From Karstenula rhodostoma CBS 690.94 (lineage: Eukaryota; Ascomycota; Dothideomycetes; Pleosporales; Didymosphaeriaceae): DNA of 64,000 nucleotides. The stretch lies in the NCBI GenBank assembly GCA_010093485.1, contig MU001510.1, forward strand, positions 451,709-515,708, given 5' to 3'. Positions within the stretch are counted from its first letter, which is position 1, and each line of letters opens with the position of its first letter. The notes beneath the pieces are model-generated. The model was not told the origin of the DNA. It did no database searches and saw only the letters and a program-made list of their open reading frames with translations. Shown here piece after piece: positions 1-11,200 of this stretch. A program made the translations under genes and the position numbers.

Positions 1-977
1 ACCAGGCGCCTGAGGCCAGTTCCCATATCTCGCCTCGTAACCTGTTTGGAAGACCGACTCGTATAAGTTTGTGGAAGGTGGGCTGTCGTATGAGCGTAGC
101 GCTTCGTCCGTTTTCTGCAATGCCGGTTAGCCTGCACTCTGCGTTCCCGAAGGCATAGCGCACCCCGAAGATACTCTTTCCAGAGTCGGATTTTCGTCGC
201 GTCCCTCAGCTTCCTCGCATTGCCAGGATATCTGAAGATCAGCCCCAGCCCTGTGTCAGGATGCTCCCGCTCCGGCTTATCCTCCTCTCCAGCAGCCTTC
301 TTGTCGTCGCCGTCCGTGAGAAGGAGGTATTCGGAGTAGGCATCGCGAACGACTGTGCGCAGGTTCTCGACTTCCTTGACGCCCTCCCTAAGACCCTTCT
401 TGAGGCCATCACAGAAGCGCTCACAGGCCTGCCGGCTACCCGCGAGCTGGATGGTGAGCTTCTGTCCGCTCGGGGCCTTCCCTTTCGGATCAGGGCTTCC
501 GTTCCAAGTCGTGATGGCCAGTGCAAACATGTAGCTCTGACTGTGCAGCCGCTCCACCCTGCGAATGGCGCATAGCGGCAGCGTGAAGCCATTCCCCGCG
601 GGCCCCGCACCGTGTGTTTGGCCCGTGTAACTGCTCGAGGAGCTCAGGCTGGCCGTGTTGAGAAAGCTGGACCCCTGCGTGGAGAAGCAGAGGTACTGCT
701 CGCTCAGGTGCAGCTTGCCGACATAGTGGTTGCCCTGGCTGCGTTCCTTCTCCGGGGAAGCGTCGCCAAAGCCCCTCGTCGAGTGGTGGGGCGAGAGGGT
801 AAGCTCTGCGGTGATCTCCTGCAGCGGGTTCTGCGAGTCTGGCAGGCGGAATTGGTGGCGGAAGAGGTTCGCTTTCGAGGGACGCCGGTCGGAGGTGGTC
901 GCAGGCCCCGTGGCTATGTTCAGCGTGGGCTCGATGAACTGTTGCGCTTTCTGCACCAGGCTCGAGATGTTGAACAT
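1..977 (-). CDS. GYP2: GRAM-TBC Rab GTPase-activating protein, GYP2/MDR1-like (3' end missing)
   Basis: Start at 977; exons 977-164 and 114-1, with an intron at 115-163 (GTGCGC donor, GCTAAC branch, TTGCAG acceptor) that joins in frame. The predicted N-terminus ([13 protein letters not shown]) leads into a GRAM-like region at about residues 85-175 ([15 protein letters not shown], then [16 protein letters not shown]). A conserved linker ([19 protein letters not shown]) follows. After the intron comes the opening of a TBC domain ([20 protein letters not shown]). In this family the GRAM domain binds membrane lipid, and the TBC domain supplies Arg and Gln fingers that speed GTP hydrolysis on Ypt/Rab proteins of the Golgi-endosome route. 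The catalytic fingers lie beyond the window, so activity cannot be judged. Order and linker match yeast Mdr1/Gyp2 better than other TBC proteins. Confidence 0.9.
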   Translation of the reverse strand, partial: MFNISSLVQKAQQFIEPTLNIATGPATTSDRRPSKANLFRHQFRLPDSQNPLQEITAELTLSPHHSTRGFGDASPEKERSQGNHYVGKLHLSEQYLCFSTQGSSFLNTASLSSSSSYTGQTHGAGPAGNGFTLPLCAIRRVERLHSQSYMFALAITTWNGSPDPKGKAPSGQKLTIQLAGSRQACERFCDGLKKGLREGVKEVENLRTVVRDAYSEYLLLTDGDDKKAAGEEDKPEREHPDTGLGLIFRYPGNARKLRDATKIRLWKEYLRGALCLRERRVQANRHCRKRTKRYAHTTAHLPQTYTSRSSKQVTRRDMGTGLRRL

Positions 978-1483
978 TGTTGCGGGACACGGCCGCGAAG
1001 GCGAAGGTCGCGTGTATCTATGTGATAAACCAGTCAGGCTTCAGCTTCATTGCGAAGCGTCAGCGCTCAGAGGTCGTAGTCAGGGCCGCAGTAGCTTGGT
1101 AGGGCTGATCCGGACGATGGTGTCGCATCAGGCGGGCACGGTCCGCAAAAGCTTGATCGTCAACCGCTTATTAAAGAAGGCCGGTCACATTCAACACCCG
1201 TGTCTATTATAACTTCGGCCAACTGGACAGGCCACTATCACTTGATGATTAGGCGGTCACATGTGCGCATCCAGCGACAGAAGGGTGTGTCACGCATGTG
1301 AAACTGTCCGGCAACGTCTTGCCGTGCCCAGGAATGTGCAATATTTCTAGATTGCTACGAACTTGAATTTTTATCGACGTATACTCGAAAAATAACTCCA
1401 AACAGACACATGCAAGTCAACCTAGGGGTTGCTCATGTCCGACCGGAATCGCTAGACACGTTGTACTTTTCGTGGACCGTTGC
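978..1483. other. Intergenic, upstream of the GYP2-like gene
   Basis: About 500 bp between two minus-strand genes. It should hold the promoter of the GYP2-like gene and the 3' end of the dehydrogenase transcript. No ORF, repeat or RNA gene was recognised. Confidence 0.6.
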
Positions 1484-2749
1484 TTACGTGCAGGTGTAGG
1501 CTCCATCCACCCTCAGATCAGCGCCCTGGGAGCTTGTCAGTATTGCGCACCTAGAAAACCCCAGAAGAGTACCTACAGTTACATAGAGACTTGCGTCGCT
1601 TGAAAGGAACGTGACAGCGCCCATGAGATCCTCCGGCCGGCCCATCTTGCCTACCGGGATCAGCGACGTCCACTGCTTCTGGAGCTCTGGGTTGTCATCG
1701 AGAATCTTCTTGGTTCTATGAGTGTATCAGTACTGTTATCCGAAAACCATAAGCGCATACTCACAGAGCTGTCAACATGTATCCAGGTGAGATGCAGTTC
1801 ACGCGAATGCCTGCATGTGCCCACTCGACAGCCAAACTCGATGCCAAATGCCGGACAGCGGCCTTGGCTGCGTTGTATGGTGCTTGAGGCTGGGGAACAT
1901 TGACGATTGAACCAGACATGCTGCCAATCATGACAATGCTTCCCGGCGCTTGCCTCTCCATCAAGTGTTTTGCGACTGCTACGGCATACAGGTATGTTCC
2001 GTCAACGTTAACTCCCCAAAGCTTCTGCATCCGGTCGTGGGGATAGTCAATGGCGTTGTAGTTCTCCGTAAAGCCGGCAGAGGTGACGAGGTTGTCTACC
2101 TTGCCGTGTGCCTTCAAGATATCTGCCAGCGATTGGTTCACGGATGTTGGGCTCGAGACATCGCAGAAGTGTGCCGTAACCTTTGGCAGCCTGTCGTACG
2201 TGTTAGCTAGAGCACACAAGCGGGAGGGCAATCGTACTTGTCAGCTTCTGGGTTTTCTTCCTTGAACGTCTCGACAAGTTGCTGAGCGGACCTCTGGGCT
2301 TCCTCTCGGTTCATGTCCACGAGAGCCACGTCGGCTCCGCTGGCCACGAGGGCCTGGGCCATGACCAGTCCCAAGCCTCTTGCACCACCAGTCACAACAC
2401 CTACACGTCCATCCATGGAGAAGGAGGCTAGTGTTCGCTTGAAGTGGGATCCTCCGCGACCTTGAACAGGTAGCGATCGAGGAAGATCCTTCTCTTCGGG
2501 ATACTCGACGCGAATGTCGTTCTGTGTACGTGCATATTGTCCTTCGTGATCACCGCTTGCGCCAGGTTCACTGGAGGTTGTCGCATTCTCAATGTCATCT
2601 TCCGGATTCGAGCCCTTGGTGAGTCGGACTGGTGCGGAGGAGAAGGGCCTTGCCCTGCCCACAGCATCGTGTGGAGCTCTCGTTGCGGCTCGTGGAGCTT
2701 GTATGCGGGCGGAGCGCGCCAATTGGCGGAATACCTGGGATCTGAACAT
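1484..2749 (-). CDS. Short-chain dehydrogenase/reductase with mitochondrial-type leader, polyol/sorbose reductase-like
   Basis: Four exons: 2749-2238, 2190-1765, 1715-1577, 1525-1484; 372 aa. The start at 2749 was preferred to an upstream in-frame ATG (2833) because it opens a classic Arg/Ser/Ala-rich presequence (MFRSQVFRQLARSARIQ, later RPFSSAP) with no acidic residue in the first 30. The SDR core begins near residue 115 with the cofactor motif TGGARGLG. An acidic residue after the second strand (VALVDMN) suggests NAD rather than NADP. Catalytic residues are Ser (IGSMSGSI) and Tyr/Lys (YNAAKAAV). The C-terminus GADLRVDGAYTCT is typical of the mannitol/sorbose/arabinitol dehydrogenase branch. 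The likely job is polyol-ketose interconversion, but the substrate is not readable from sequence. The last intron (1526-1576) is 51 nt and stop-free, so its retention would add 17 residues. Confidence 0.88.
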
Positions 2750-3555
2750 TGCAGTGGGGATGGCGGAGTGTAGGGGATGTACGGATGAAGTTTCTGATGA
2801 AACGTTGGGCCCCAAGAAAAGCAAAGGATTCAATTATCGTGACACTCAGCTCACTCGGATTCGGAGCTTCGGGGCTAGGCGGGCTGGATTTAATGCACAA
2901 TTGCGTATGCGTTGTACAAAAAACGTACCAACGCAGAAGCTCAATTGAAGCAGAAGAAGCCAACAGGAGCAGAATGCAAGACGTGGGCGCCGCGATGCTC
3001 CGAACTTACCATTGACCCTCCAAGAGCTTGTTACGCTTCGTGCTCCGAATGGCGATGGCACATGACGTAGCAGGGGGACCTTAGAGCTTCCCCGTGGAGT
3101 CGTGTGGGAGCTTTGACCCGCGTTCACACTTTCCCGCACAAGCAATCTTTCTTCGCTGCCTTCACGCCCCACGCCCTGAGCTTCCTTCTTCCGCGAGAGC
3201 TCTGCATTAACTGCTAAGCGCACTGGTTGTCACTCTGATTTGCAGTGTTGGACGAGCCGCAATAGCTTCTGACACCACCCAATCGCCAGAAACATTGCTG
3301 GGCGTGTGCCCCACCATTCGACCAACGCGCATCCTTCGTGGCTGCGACATTCCCCAGTCGTGTCGAGTCACGCCGTCTCCAGGTTTGATCAGCATTCTTG
3401 TGCGAGGAGCTAAAACAAAGTGGTAAGGAATCATCACCTGTACGTGTCTTGTCACTGCCAATCCTCCTGGTGGCGGCAGCGTGATGTGACGATCGCTCTC
3501 AACAATTTCCCAGCCCGCTGACCCACGCACGTCAGCGCTTCCACTGTGCTTGACG
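2750..3555. promoter_or_regulatory. Divergent intergenic region
   Basis: About 800 bp between the start codons of the dehydrogenase (minus) and the 5-phosphatase (plus), so it must contain both promoters. No named operator was recognised. Short ORFs on both strands have no domain signature. Confidence 0.6.
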
Positions 3556-4833
3556 ATGATAGACGCCTACCTGTTGACGTTCAACTGTGCGAGGCACCGT
3601 GTGAACCCCGAGACCCTCGCGCCCGCCTTGTTTGATGCGCTCCCTAAAGCTGCCGCTGTCCCAGATGTGCTTGCAATCAGCCTCCAAGAAGTCGCACCCA
3701 TCGCCTACAGCTTCTTAGGAGGGTCGTATCTCAAGCCCTACTTCGACCGCATAACCACAACTGTCCACCTTGCTGCCCATCTCCACAGCCATGGCAGCGA
3801 ACGACTCGAGCATGTGGCTACCCGGAGCCTGGGTTTGACCGCCCTCATGATATTTGCGAAGCCTGGGTTCTTGGAAAGGATACAATACATTCAAGCGGCC
3901 GGTGCCGGTGTCGGGCTCTGGAATATGGGCAACAAAGGTGCTGTTGCCATGCGCATCGGCGTATCAAGACAGGGCTCTGATGAGATGCTCAATGTAACCT
4001 TCGTGGCCGCTCATCTGGCTCCTCATGAGAAGGAGGTGGCTGCAAGAAATCAGAACTGGGAGGATATCGTGCGCAACATGGTGTTCGCAACTGATAATGA
4101 TTCTGCATACAGTTACTGCGACGAAGCCCCTCTGTGGGCGTCGGGAGAAGCCCCTGCGGGCAAGACCGGTCTGTTCCATCCCGGCAGTCACCTTTTCGTT
4201 GCTGGCGACCTCAACTACAGAACCAGAAACGAAGGACCCGGTCCTGATGCCCACGAGACGTATCCTCAGCCAGCCGCATCCGACACGCTACCGGAGCATT
4301 TCTCGCATCTTCTCAAGACAGACCAGTTGAATCGAGAGAGAAAAGCGAACCACACGCTGCACGGCCTGGAAGAACTCCCCATCGATTTCCCTCCAACATA
4401 CAAGTATTCGCTGCGCAAGGACAAAAACGCGAATTCATCCAAGCCGGAAGATCGGTGGCAGTGGGCAACCCATCGCTACCCATCATGGTGCGACCGAATA
4501 CTGTACCTGCCAAGCCCAGCGTCTGCTTCGAAGCTCTCACCGCAAATCTACACCGCTTTGCCAATCCAGGCGACCTCCGATCACCGTCCTGTCGCATTGT
4601 CTGTGCGCATTGATGATAACGCCTTGGCTGCAGACGCAGGGGACATCCGCTCGAACCCACCTTTCCCCATCAATGCTGAGTGGAAAGCCAGAAATGATGC
4701 TGCGAGGCGATACGAGATCGTTGTGGGCGTCATGTCCTATCTCGTACTGACGAACAAGGGTAAAACTACTATAGCGGTTGTTCTAGGCGCTGTGTTGGCG
4801 ACGCTCTACCTGACCAGTTGGCTCCGAAGGTAG
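3556..4833 (+). CDS. INP54: Inositol polyphosphate 5-phosphatase, tail-anchored (INP54-like)
   Basis: Single exon, 425 aa, starting at ATG 3556 (MIDAYLLTFNC); an upstream TTG in the same frame is not a credible start. The protein is an endonuclease/exonuclease/phosphatase-fold enzyme that removes the 5-phosphate of PI(4,5)P2. Signatures in order: LTFNCAR near the N-terminus, a Mg-binding Glu in SLQEVAP (about 45), NMGNKGAV (about 123), VAGDLNYR (about 214), PSWCDRI (about 308) and SDHRP (about 341). The last about 20 residues are hydrophobic (TIAVVLGAVLATLYLTSWL) and end in Arg-Arg, a tail anchor as in yeast Inp54, which sits on the ER. There is no Sac1 domain or Pro-rich tail, so it is not a synaptojanin (INP51-53). 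All catalytic motifs look intact. Confidence 0.93.
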   Translation: MIDAYLLTFNCARHRVNPETLAPALFDALPKAAAVPDVLAISLQEVAPIAYSFLGGSYLKPYFDRITTTVHLAAHLHSHGSERLEHVATRSLGLTALMIFAKPGFLERIQYIQAAGAGVGLWNMGNKGAVAMRIGVSRQGSDEMLNVTFVAAHLAPHEKEVAARNQNWEDIVRNMVFATDNDSAYSYCDEAPLWASGEAPAGKTGLFHPGSHLFVAGDLNYRTRNEGPGPDAHETYPQPAASDTLPEHFSHLLKTDQLNRERKANHTLHGLEELPIDFPPTYKYSLRKDKNANSSKPEDRWQWATHRYPSWCDRILYLPSPASASKLSPQIYTALPIQATSDHRPVALSVRIDDNALAADAGDIRSNPPFPINAEWKARNDAARRYEIVVGVMSYLVLTNKGKTTIAVVLGAVLATLYLTSWLRR

Positions 4834-6722
4834 TTTTATGAGGTTGTCTGGTGCTTCTCACACAAAATGGACAGTCCGATTAGGTGCTTTGCATCGGTGC
4901 GCTGTATCGATATGGGAGAAAGGTTTTGCGATGCTCCAATGCGGCATATCGTAGAAAAGATCTAGCCGAGTGCTGCGACCGCTTCGAGGCGAATACTCTC
5001 CGCAATGGCGGTCTGAGTGCGCCGTCCCCTGCTGGTCGCGTGCGAAGCACGCATATCCAGGACAGAGCGGTATCTACAATAGCGTGGCCTGGTCGCAAGT
5101 AGGCTTTGTCGATCCTGCTCAAATACACACTTATGTATCATCGCCAAAACAATATTTAGCAATGGCTTCTAATTTATATTTATGATGCCCATCCAGCGCG
5201 CTCCGAATTTCTACCCCTCAATATCGCACCAGGGATATGCCCTGATGCACGGTGACGTCGTCGGCTTTACAATATTTGGTGGGGTTCGCGCTTGTTTGAC
5301 CCTGAGGTTACCAGCTTGCATGGCGTAAATAGCGTGCAGCGTTGGCGCACTGCGACTGCAAACCCTCGGTCAAAGAGTTTGAGCGGCCGGGCTATAACCG
5401 CCTATCGTTTGGGTGAGGCGAGGTACGCATTTGCACAGACAGCCGTCAGCGTCACACCTTCACAGTTGATACGTCTTGCGAATGCAGGACGATGGCATAG
5501 CCTCTCAGATCATCACTGCAATAACCAGTACCGCATCTCAGCAATATACATACTGCAACGGCCTATTGATAAAGAAGGCGATGTTGAAAAACCGTTTGCG
5601 GAAGAAGCAAACAAATTCCCTGTTTCTGCACGTCAGGTGCTGTTGTAGCACTTTTGGGCGCCCTGCATACTATACTACACAGTATATTTTCGCCACGGAA
5701 ACTTAAACAAGATAAATATATACATCTTCCACTTGCATTCTGCATACCGTGTACAGAGAGGGGTCTGTGGAGGCAGAGTTGCAGGTACAGACGCCCGATG
5801 GAAGCAACACTGCATGGGTCAATGCCATTTTGGACAGGATTGGGCACAGATGTGTGAAAACTCCCACCAACAGCGAATTTACATTTGTCGCTTCCCAAAC
5901 TGCGCCCAAGTCGGGTGCCTAGTCGGCAAAAGGATTCCAAAATTGAATCCCAAGCCTTGTCGTCAACCGATACTACCTCCATAGTACCAAGCTCCTCACC
6001 TCCTCGTTCCCAGTCGTCTTCATAGCACACGCCCGAATGTATCATGAAGCAACTCGGCGCGACACATCCGCTCCGCCGCCCTGCCCTGGCACTGCGCTCC
6101 ACCGGCCATTTCCAGACCTCCCACTGCCCCACTCCCCTTGCTCTCGCCAAGAGCGGCGCGCCACCTGCGTCACCGTGCAGGCGCAGCCGTTGCACTTGGC
6201 CGCAGCGGAGCCCACGGGGCCCGATCTCCACCGTGTTCCTCGATCGCCCTGACCGCACGCGCACGCGGTGTTGCGAAGAAGGGATTTCCGGGTCTAGAAG
6301 AGGAGATCGGCGGGTGTGGGTGGCCGTGGGTGGGGCGGGCGAGCTGGGTGGTGGAGGACGGGGAGATGTACGAGATGAGGAGTGAAGGTCTGGAATGCGC
6401 TGGAAGAGGTTGCACGGGCGCGCGCGCGGTGGGGGTGCGCCGAGCAGAGCAGGAAATGATGCTGCACTGTCACTGCACGGGACAGGTCGTGGGCATCTCA
6501 GACGCCGCTGGCCATCTTGCGTGCCCGGAGGTGTTTCAGAGTTGCGTGTTACGGGACGGGGCACGAGGCGGCGGCAGGTTGATGGGCAATGCAATGTACG
6601 GTGCAATATGGGTCTTGCGGCACGAGCTGCCCGCTTGGGGATGGCTGCCACATTCACGCGGAATAGCCGAGGTTCACATTCGTGGAGCCGATGAGGTTCA
6701 ATTCATGGTATTCTAACAACAA
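4834..6722. other. Long intergenic region, no supportable gene
   Basis: AT-moderate to about 5.9 kb, then GC-rich from about 6.03 to 6.7 kb. The GC-rich part is open in several frames on both strands, including a 364-codon minus-strand frame. The translations are Pro/Arg/Ser-rich with no domain, as expected of GC-rich DNA. An exon could hide near 6.0-6.4 kb, but none can be defended. Confidence 0.5.
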
Positions 6723-6929
6723 TCAGAAGGACGTATCCTTCTGCGTCCGAGACTGTGCCTGCAGCGAGCGGCGCGCAAAATAAAGGAATCCTCCCAGAAA
6801 CAAAGTGGAGCTGATGATGCTGGCTGCGATGTCTCGCGAGCCGCCGACGACGCCGCCTGTAATAACTCCCGCGAAGCAAAGGCGTCCTGGTATATGATCC
6901 ATAAATGCAAAGAACAAATCAAGTCGCAT
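6723..6929 (-). CDS. Possible small membrane protein (68 aa), unrecognised
   Basis: An ATG at 6929 opens 68 codons ending at 6723. The translation has two hydrophobic stretches: RLCFAGVITGGVVGG, and SIISSTLFLGGFLYFA followed by Arg-Arg. This is the pattern of a two-span small protein or of the last exon of a larger one. Just upstream is a hexamer-like repeat of ATCCCR units, through which the frame stays open (Gly/Leu/Ser-rich), so the true start may be further upstream or in another exon. No family was recognised. Chance occurrence is possible at this length; the membrane pattern and charged tail are the only support. Confidence 0.3.
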   Translation of the reverse strand: MRLDLFFAFMDHIPGRLCFAGVITGGVVGGSRDIAASIISSTLFLGGFLYFARRSLQAQSRTQKDTSF

Positions 6930-6932
6930 CGC

Positions 6933-6988
6933 AAATCCCGGTCCCAGTCCCAATCCCGATCCCAATCCCGATCCAAATCCAAATCCGT
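6933..6988. repeat. Degenerate hexamer repeat (ATCCCR-type)
   Basis: About nine imperfect copies of a six-base unit (ATCCCG, GTCCCA, ATCCAA and similar) lie just 5' of the small minus-strand ORF. Seen directly in the sequence. Confidence 0.8.
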
Positions 6989-7121
6989 GTAAATGCTGTG
7001 CGTCCCTCCAAAATGCTGGTGTGTGTCCGCCGAGGGGACGACGAAGTCGCTAAGGTTTCAATCGTCATGTCGTTGAGTCGTAGCCGTGTGTACTTTTGAT
7101 TGTTGAAAGGTGACTGTTTGG

Positions 7122-7334
7122 CTACCGGCTTCTGTTGGAGGCCGCCGCGAGTGAGGCGAACGACGAGGTCATTGCTGAGTATGCGGCTTGTTCCCGGCCG
7201 TTGACCGAGGACATGGAGGAAGCGCTATTGCTGCGGATGGCTTGCAGGTTGAGAGTGATGCAGGAGTCGCAACGGCCGCCCTGGTGGTTGCAGCGGCCTC
7301 GGCAGCCGCGTTCGTAGTTGGAGCAGGAGAACAT
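7122..7334 (-). CDS. Small Cys-rich protein (70 aa), unrecognised
   Basis: ATG at 7334 sits in a good fungal start context (ATCACCATG). The product begins MFSCSNYERGCRGRC and continues with NHQGGRCDSC. This gives five cysteines within the first 25 residues, spaced like a small metal-binding knuckle, followed by a Ser/Ala-rich tail. No signal peptide is visible, so it is probably not an apoplastic effector; a Zn-binding or redox-type small protein is an alternative. The Cys and Gly clustering and start context make it more than a random frame, but no relative was named. A CT/CA-rich stretch precedes the ATG on its strand. Confidence 0.45.
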   Translation of the reverse strand: MFSCSNYERGCRGRCNHQGGRCDSCITLNLQAIRSNSASSMSSVNGREQAAYSAMTSSFASLAAASNRSR

Positions 7335-10300
7335 GGTGATTGGTGGTGGTGATGGTGGTGGAGGTAGTGTATGGGTTGAGCGATGTTGAAGCCCGAGGTG
7401 CAGCGTGTTCTGAGGCGTGGCCAGGGCTATGGGATAATCGCGCCGGCTCGGAGGGAGTAGACTGATATAATTTATTCGCGAGGACTACGTGATGCCCGAT
7501 GATGTCGTTCTGAATTCTGCAATGCTAGGTTCCGCTTGGCTAGCGTGGTCTCGCCCGTTGGGTTAAGGCCGTGTACTCCGTCCAAGATTGGGCGGCGGCA
7601 ATAGTGCAGTTGGCCTGTCGACGTATGCGTGTAAAGAGTTGGACCAATCAGAGGTGGGCAGCAGGATAGGGCGCGTAGAAATGGGAGCACACTTGGGTTT
7701 GGCTGTCGATCTTGGGCGGCGGAAGTACTGAATGCGACTGACGACCAATTTGTCAAAACAAAACTGCAGGAAATCATCCTCCTTTAATTCTCATCAGAAC
7801 GTGCTATGACAGGGCTGTGGCCGAGCCCAGGCAGCCCAGGCAGCCCAGGCGGTGGACCGGAAATGCCAGTGTCCAGTGGTGGAGCAACGGTCCAGCCGCA
7901 TGGAATGGATCATTCACAGGCCCCCGGCTTGGCCCGCGCGCTCTAAATCTTGCTCACCACCTCGCACCAGGGTCTCGTGTACGCATGCACCACGCCCAAA
8001 TTTGCTTGGCTCCCTTGCCTTTCTCATCGTCTGTCTGCCGACGAATGACCCTGCGCAATCGTACCCTGATAACCTGATTTCGACGCAGCGAACATTGCGT
8101 GCGGTGGAGGCTGAGCGGCTGCACGCCAGCACCCGCGCCCATGATGCCTCCGACGCATGCACAGGTGCCCCTATCCAATACTACAAGATCCAGAGTACAT
8201 CCCCGAATCTGCAGCAGCTTCTATTTCCCTCCCCTCCAAGAAGCAGTCAATGACGGAGGTGGTGCTGCGGGGACAGAAGTGGGCGCGAAGCCGGTGTCGC
8301 GGAGACATCTGTCGAGTGGTGCTGACTGCACAGCAAAGGTATCTGTTGGCAGCGCAAACAAATCACCTATTAATCATCGCGTCCAGTCTTACTGCTCCAG
8401 CCGTTGGGATTACGTTGCGCTGCATGGCTCGCTTACTGGTGGTGACCGTTGGAGAGGAATGGCACTACTCCGGCCAAAACACGGCACCGATAATAATTGA
8501 CCAAGCCCTGGCATTCTCGGAGTCATCATCCATGTGCAATTCGCCCTGAATCTGTTTTCAAGTCTGGTCCCTGGTCTGGTTCGCCCTATCTATAGTTGCG
8601 GTCTGGACGAGTTGAGTTGGCAATTTGCTCCCGGACCAGGTACCCTCTAGTCTGCAAGCCCGTTGTGCCTGACATATCGTACCAGAAAAAAAAAAGGTCC
8701 TTGATGCCCAGTCATAGCCCGACGCGCCCCTTTTCTTCGATAAGCAGTACTTCAGCTCACCGCAGCTCTCTCGCGCCCAACGAATCCGCTCGATCACCAC
8801 GCTGGCCGCTGCGGAACTACCGGGTCGGCCCTCATCTATCGCCGAGGGGTGTTCGTGTCATCTTTGTGAACGCGTGTCGGCCGCCGCACCTTCCGGTTCC
8901 GTCTAGGACGTCTTCGCGTCGAGCCGCGTCTTGCGCGTCGTCTACTTTGTGCAAATACGCGGGTGTTTTGGGCTGTCGTTGTGGGCTGAGCGGAATGTTT
9001 TAGACGCGGTGGATTTGTGGGGCTGGGAGATCACGTCGATCTCCGAGTATCTGGTTTAGGATCGTCGTGCGTGAGCAGTTCGCAGATTGTGAAACAGTGA
9101 AGCTGTCTTCGAAATGATTGCGGGACGCTTTCTTGCAGCTTGCCTGATCGTTTCGAATTCGCCACCATTCGGAGGTTATCTAGCGTGGGCTCAAGCTTGA
9201 TGTTCACTAGCCCTGGGTCTCCCTATGGATCGCCTCTTCGACCTTGGTTAAACTGTGACACTGCTTTTCGATGCAGTGAAGGCAAGGCTATTACGGTGGT
9301 CCAAGGATACCACGGACGAGGCTAGAACGCGTCCTCGCTCCCTGGCCTTGCCCGAAATGGAAATTTTTACATGTGTCCGTCGATCGCTGCACTAAAAGGC
9401 TTGTCATAGCCAAGAGATGTCCAATCTATGCAATATGTTTTTATACACCCGCAGATTAATGTAGAACGCCATCGTACGATGACATCACATGCTTAGCGTG
9501 GGCCTGGGCCTAGAAGGTAGTGTTTCAAGGAACTTGAAACAGACAGGAGAGGTTGCTGTTGATTCACAAGACGATTTTTGAGGCTTGCTGTGACCCATGT
9601 CCTCTTACGTTTGGTTTCTGATCTAGACATTGCTGATATGCGTTTGTCTGCATGGTTAGGGGCATCAGCCTGGACGTATGTATCAACGAAACCACAGCTT
9701 ATAGCATTAACAGGCTGTGTGGACGAACCAAAAGAAAAGCGGAAGTTTCTGCTGAGTGAATATTCGTTCATTGATCTGTCAAGGATGCATAAAAACGCGT
9801 TAGAACCTGCCTTACACATCAAAACAGATGTTGATCAATGGCAAGAGTACGTATAAACTTACAACTGCACTAGCAATGAGCACAACTGAGGAGCATACCG
9901 GGTACTTATTAAGGATATAGGCTTGATCAGACACAAAATAATGCGTCTCAAGCGCCGCTTGCCGGTTATTTCCTTGATCATGGAACGTGAGACCATTTAT
10001 TTGAGCCATAACAGAACTCTTTACTCTATCCATGCTTCCACGAGGTCTTCTTACCGCCAGTGGACGGACCCGCAAACATATGGCTGTGCTTCATTGATCA
10101 GTTCATGGGCCCAACAAGAGCAACCTCCGTCAAATCAGTTCACTTTCCGCAGCGCTAACCAAATTGCTGCCCGGGTCACGTGCGAACAGGCCAGAAGAAA
10201 GGATTCTTAGGCTATTGGGACCTCGTACGACGGTTTGTCTCCGCAGCTGCCCCTCGCAGCTCACTATAGGTGGTATATACTGTTAACCTTTTCAAAGCGA

Positions 10301-10504
10301 TAATGGTATCAGATCTTGCGTTTAAAGTGATAAGAGAATTTCTTTTGTTTGTGTATGAATTCACTGGAAGTGCTTGGCGTACGTAAGAAAATACTGCGCT
10401 AATCCACATAGGGCTGGTTAGCAGCTTCCTCTTCTACGCATGGTCGGCTTCGATTCACAGGACGCAGCTCACCCGACCCTGCTTTTTACCTTAGCTGACC
10501 ACGC
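7335..10504. other. Long gene-poor stretch
   Basis: About 3.2 kb without a convincing gene. Short ORFs (up to about 135 codons near 8.1-9.0 kb) mostly start at non-ATG codons and show no domain. A nine-base unit (CCCAGGCAG) repeats about three times near 7826-7850. Confidence 0.5.
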
Positions 10505-10870
10505 TAAACCTTTTTTAACCTTTTTTATAAATAAGTTCTAAATAAGTTTAGAACTTATATATAAAATACTAATAAATTTAAATTCTAATAGAATAAAAGG
10601 ATTCTATAGGGTTAGGGTTAGGTTAGGTTAGAGTTAGGATAAGGTTAGAGTTAGGGTATAGGATTTATAGTCTTTTTAATATATTATTTAATTCTAAATA
10701 AGTTCTAAATAAGTTCGCTTAATTATATAAGCTAGAGGTGACCTGATACTGTATCCTAGTAAGTTTCCTAATTAGGATTAGCGTAGTTAGTGAACAGGGG
10801 GCAGTATATGCCGACCTAAAAACCATGGTCGGGTGACCTGCCTGCACTTCGATTCAGTTGCAGCTCGCCC
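10439..10870. repeat. AT-rich island with telomere-like repeats, bracketed by an imperfect direct repeat
   Basis: From about 10505 to 10735 the DNA is very AT-rich, with repeated ataagttctaaataagtt motifs on both sides (about 10529-10550 and 10691-10718). In the middle (about 10608-10662) are variants of the fungal telomere unit TTAGGG: gttagggttaggttaggtta, then degenerate copies. The island is bracketed by two similar segments (10439-10478 and 10824-10870). Both run CATGGTCGG, then CTTCGATTCA, then GCAGCTC(A/G)CCC, and the second carries extra bases between the first two blocks. No ORF is present. This could be an interstitial telomere scar or the remains of a non-autonomous element mutated toward AT. 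Confidence 0.7.
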
Positions 10871-11200
10871 TCGGCAAGAACTCAAAGGCGAGTTTGATAC
10901 CGCTCGGGACTCCGAAAAGTACTGGTTGTACGAAGGGACCCACAAATGCGCCATCTCGGACTTAGTCCCTCCGCATCCCGCGTTTCGCACCTGAGCTGAC
11001 TAGCGGACGGACCCGACTTCGGCAGATGCACGAAGATCTGATAAGGTCTCCAGGTTCTCAACATAAAAAGATTCACGCGTTATCTGATGGGAGCACGATT
11101 GCTTGCATATATAGGCGCTCTTGTTGCTTTCGTTGGTCTATATCTAAATTCGCATAATTTGACATACACCGCTACATCTGTTGCGATTTCTCAAGACAAG

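Noticed and set aside
3550..3555. TTG start two codons upstream of the 5-phosphatase ATG
   Set aside because: Non-ATG, and the ATG at 3556 gives the normal family N-terminus.
5563..6657. 364-codon minus-strand frame
   Set aside because: Translation is Pro/Arg/Ser-rich in the GC-rich half and random in the rest, other frames are equally open, and no domain is visible.
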